From NCBI GenBank assembly GCA_023437345.1, contig JAEZGC010000042.1:1-6374 (forward strand): a stretch of DNA of 6,374 nt, in the 5' to 3' direction. A model generated the notes under the pieces. It searched no databases. It had not been told where the DNA came from and worked only from the letters and a program-made list of their open reading frames with translations. Origin of the DNA: Actinomycetes bacterium (GTDB lineage: Bacteria > Actinomycetota > Actinomycetes > Propionibacteriales > Propionibacteriaceae). A program made the translations under genes and the position numbers. Positions 5,000 through 6,374 of the stretch are shown here, piece after piece (the stretch's first letter is position 1; each line of letters starts with the position of its first letter).

Positions 5000-6280
5000 T
5001 CAGCCCCTGATTCGTGTGGTCTTCGTCGATGCGGTGTCGAGGGCCATCACGTCGGCCTTGTCGACGGCGGGCCTCAGCCGAACCGTACCGGTCCTGGCAT
5101 CGTGGATGTCGACGACCTTGCGGAGTTTCGCGGTCGCCTCGGCGTTGCCGGTCTCGGTGGCCAGCTGGACGGCCCGGCCCAGCTTGGTGGTGGCGGTCGC
5201 CTCGTCGCCGAGGTCCTTGGCGGCCAGTCCCTCCTGGATCACCTGGGCGAGCTCGGTCTGGCCCGTGTAGTGAGCCACCTCGGGGTTGATCTGGGCGGTG
5301 AGGTTCGTGTCGGCCGACCACTTGGCCTTGACCAGGCCCTGGGTGAGCAGCTCGCTGCCGACCGCCAGCTGCACCCGGGCCGCCAGCTGCTCCTGGCCGA
5401 CGGTCTTGGCCGCCAACCGGATCGCAATGTGGTAGTCGCGCTCCTCGTCACCCCAGGAGCCGGTCGGGTAGCTCATCGTGAGCTGGTTGACCGGCGTCCC
5501 GCGGTGCGTGAGGTCCTCCACGGTGGGGGATACCTGCCTGACGAACTGCACCTGCGCGCCCTGCGGGATCCACACCCGCAGCTCGGCGTTGGCCACCCCT
5601 CGCGACATCGAACGCCGCATCAGCTCGGCGAACACCTGCCCCATCTGGCCCGGGTGGGGGATGATGTCGACGCTGCCGAGCAGGGCCTGGGCGATCTTGC
5701 GGATCTCGGCGACCTTCCACTCCACCCCGACGCCGCGGGCGTCGACCTGGAAGTGGCCCACGCAGGTGGCGATGGCGGCGTCGAGCTGGCTCTGGGTCTC
5801 GTTGTGGTTCTCACCGTCGGTGAGCAGGATGGCGTGCTTGTTGGCGAGCTGGCCCACCGAGGCGAACAGCGCCTTGGCGAGGTTGAGCCAGGTCCCCATC
5901 GCGGTGCCGCCGTCGGCCCGGAAGAAGCTGATCGCACGCCGCGCCTCTGCCCGGGTGCGGGGATCCATCCGGACCATGCCGGCGCCGGTCTGCACCATCG
6001 GGTAGGCGAGGTAGGCCTTGTGGTTGCCGGCTACCACGGCGAAGTAGGTGCCGTCGAGGATGTGGTCCAGCGCAACCATGGCCGCCTGCTTGGCCGCGTT
6101 CATGTTCGTGTGGCCCATCGACCCCGACGTGTCGACGATGATGATCTCGCCGGCGTCCCCGCTGCCGGTCTTGCCGGCCTCGCCGGCCCCGGTGCAGGAG
6201 ATCGTGACTATGGCGTTGACATCGGTTCCACCGTCGGGCAGGTACTCGTTCTGGTACACCGCTGACGTGAACTCAGCCAT
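5000..6280 (-). CDS. VWA-domain protein of a Ser/Thr phosphorylation operon
   Basis: This 426-residue protein lacks a signal peptide or membrane helix, so it is likely cytoplasmic. After an N-terminal beta-rich segment (about 1-43), a von Willebrand factor A domain runs from about 46 to 225 with a complete metal site: D50-T-S52-G-S54-M, T126 in the G-G-T-A segment, and D155 in L-L-T-D-G-E. A beta-sandwich-like region follows (about 230-330), then a helical segment (about 342-392) that resembles one TPR-like hairpin, and a basic Thr-rich C-terminal tail. VWA domains usually bind protein partners through Mg2+. The ATG at 6280 is chosen over an in-frame GTG at 6301 because AAGGGA (6295-6290) lies 9 nt before it. 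It overlaps the end of the phosphatase gene by 8 nt and ends 1 nt before the FHA start. The partner it binds is not known. Confidence 0.9.
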   Translation of the reverse strand: MAEFTSAVYQNEYLPDGGTDVNAIVTISCTGAGEAGKTGSGDAGEIIIVDTSGSMGHTNMNAAKQAAMVALDHILDGTYFAVVAGNHKAYLAYPMVQTGAGMVRMDPRTRAEARRAISFFRADGGTAMGTWLNLAKALFASVGQLANKHAILLTDGENHNETQSQLDAAIATCVGHFQVDARGVGVEWKVAEIRKIAQALLGSVDIIPHPGQMGQVFAELMRRSMSRGVANAELRVWIPQGAQVQFVRQVSPTVEDLTHRGTPVNQLTMSYPTGSWGDEERDYHIAIRLAAKTVGQEQLAARVQLAVGSELLTQGLVKAKWSADTNLTAQINPEVAHYTGQTELAQVIQEGLAAKDLGDEATATTKLGRAVQLATETGNAEATAKLRKVVDIHDARTGTVRLRPAVDKADVMALDTASTKTTRIRG

Positions 6281-6374
6281 CGCTTGCTGTCCCTTCCCCA
6301 CTCGGCCCGGCGGTCACCGGTTCTTCCAGCCTAGCCCGGTGGCGGGCGAGGGCGACCGTGACATTGTCCTTGCC
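6273..6374 (-). CDS. C-terminal end of a PP2C-type Ser/Thr protein phosphatase (partial)
   Basis: Reading leftward from the window edge, 33 codons precede a TGA at 6275-6273. The peptide begins G-K-D-N-V-T-V-A-L-A-R-H. D-N-V-T followed by a hydrophobic strand is the last conserved metal-binding motif of PPM/PP2C phosphatases, which normally lies at the end of the catalytic domain. After it comes a short polar tail (about 20 residues) with no transmembrane helix, so this version seems to be soluble. The stop codon overlaps the VWA start by 8 nt, which supports a shared operon. Only the last strand of the domain is visible, so the assignment depends on this motif and the gene context. Confidence 0.75.
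   Translation of the reverse strand, partial: GKDNVTVALARHRARLEEPVTAGPSGEGTASDG

Noticed and set aside
4400..6265. Plus-strand open frame of 621 codons opposite the FHA and VWA genes
   Set aside because: It has no recognisable domain, with composition typical of a mirror of high-GC genes, while the opposite strand encodes VWA and FHA motifs and good ribosome binding sites.

Overview
The window is very GC-rich, with strong G/C bias at third codon positions, and its gene content points to a high-GC actinobacterium: a DUF3107 (TB9.4-like) protein near a DEAD-box helicase with a basic tail, an actinobacterial PHP-domain protein, and a zinc-ribbon/FHA protein beside a VWA protein. I cannot place it below the phylum/class level. 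No tRNA, rRNA, CRISPR array, insertion sequence or phage gene was seen. Apart from both edges, the genes look intact and chromosomal.

Layout, left to right. Positions 1-13 (minus strand) hold the first codons of a gene that leaves the window. A short divergent intergenic region (14-120) carries a perfect 11+1+11 palindrome. Then two plus-strand genes follow: a PHP-domain phosphoesterase (121-978), probably translated from a leaderless mRNA, and trpS (1036-2148), a tryptophanyl-tRNA synthetase of the subclass with Gln in place of the usual active-site His. A strong GC hairpin (2233-2265) separates trpS from the convergent minus-strand half of the window. That half reads, in transcription order from the right edge: the tail of a PP2C-type protein phosphatase (6374-6273), a VWA-domain protein (6280-5000), a zinc-ribbon/FHA protein (4998-4237), an intergenic region with a good promoter (4126-4154), a DUF3107 protein (4096-3872), a 151-nt gap with a possible promoter and leader hairpin, and a DEAD-box RNA helicase (3720-2272).

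How the genes work together. The phosphatase, VWA and FHA genes overlap or nearly touch (8-nt overlap, then 1-nt gap), so they form a translationally coupled operon. PP2C enzymes remove phosphate from Ser/Thr, FHA domains bind phospho-Thr, and VWA domains are metal-dependent protein-binding modules. Together they look like part of a Ser/Thr phosphorylation signalling module whose kinase should lie just outside the right edge. The DUF3107 and helicase genes are near each other and co-oriented but probably have separate promoters. PHP and trpS are housekeeping-type RNA/translation genes. The most interesting points are the phospho-signalling operon, the Gln-type TrpS with its N-terminal extension, and the palindrome in the first intergenic region.
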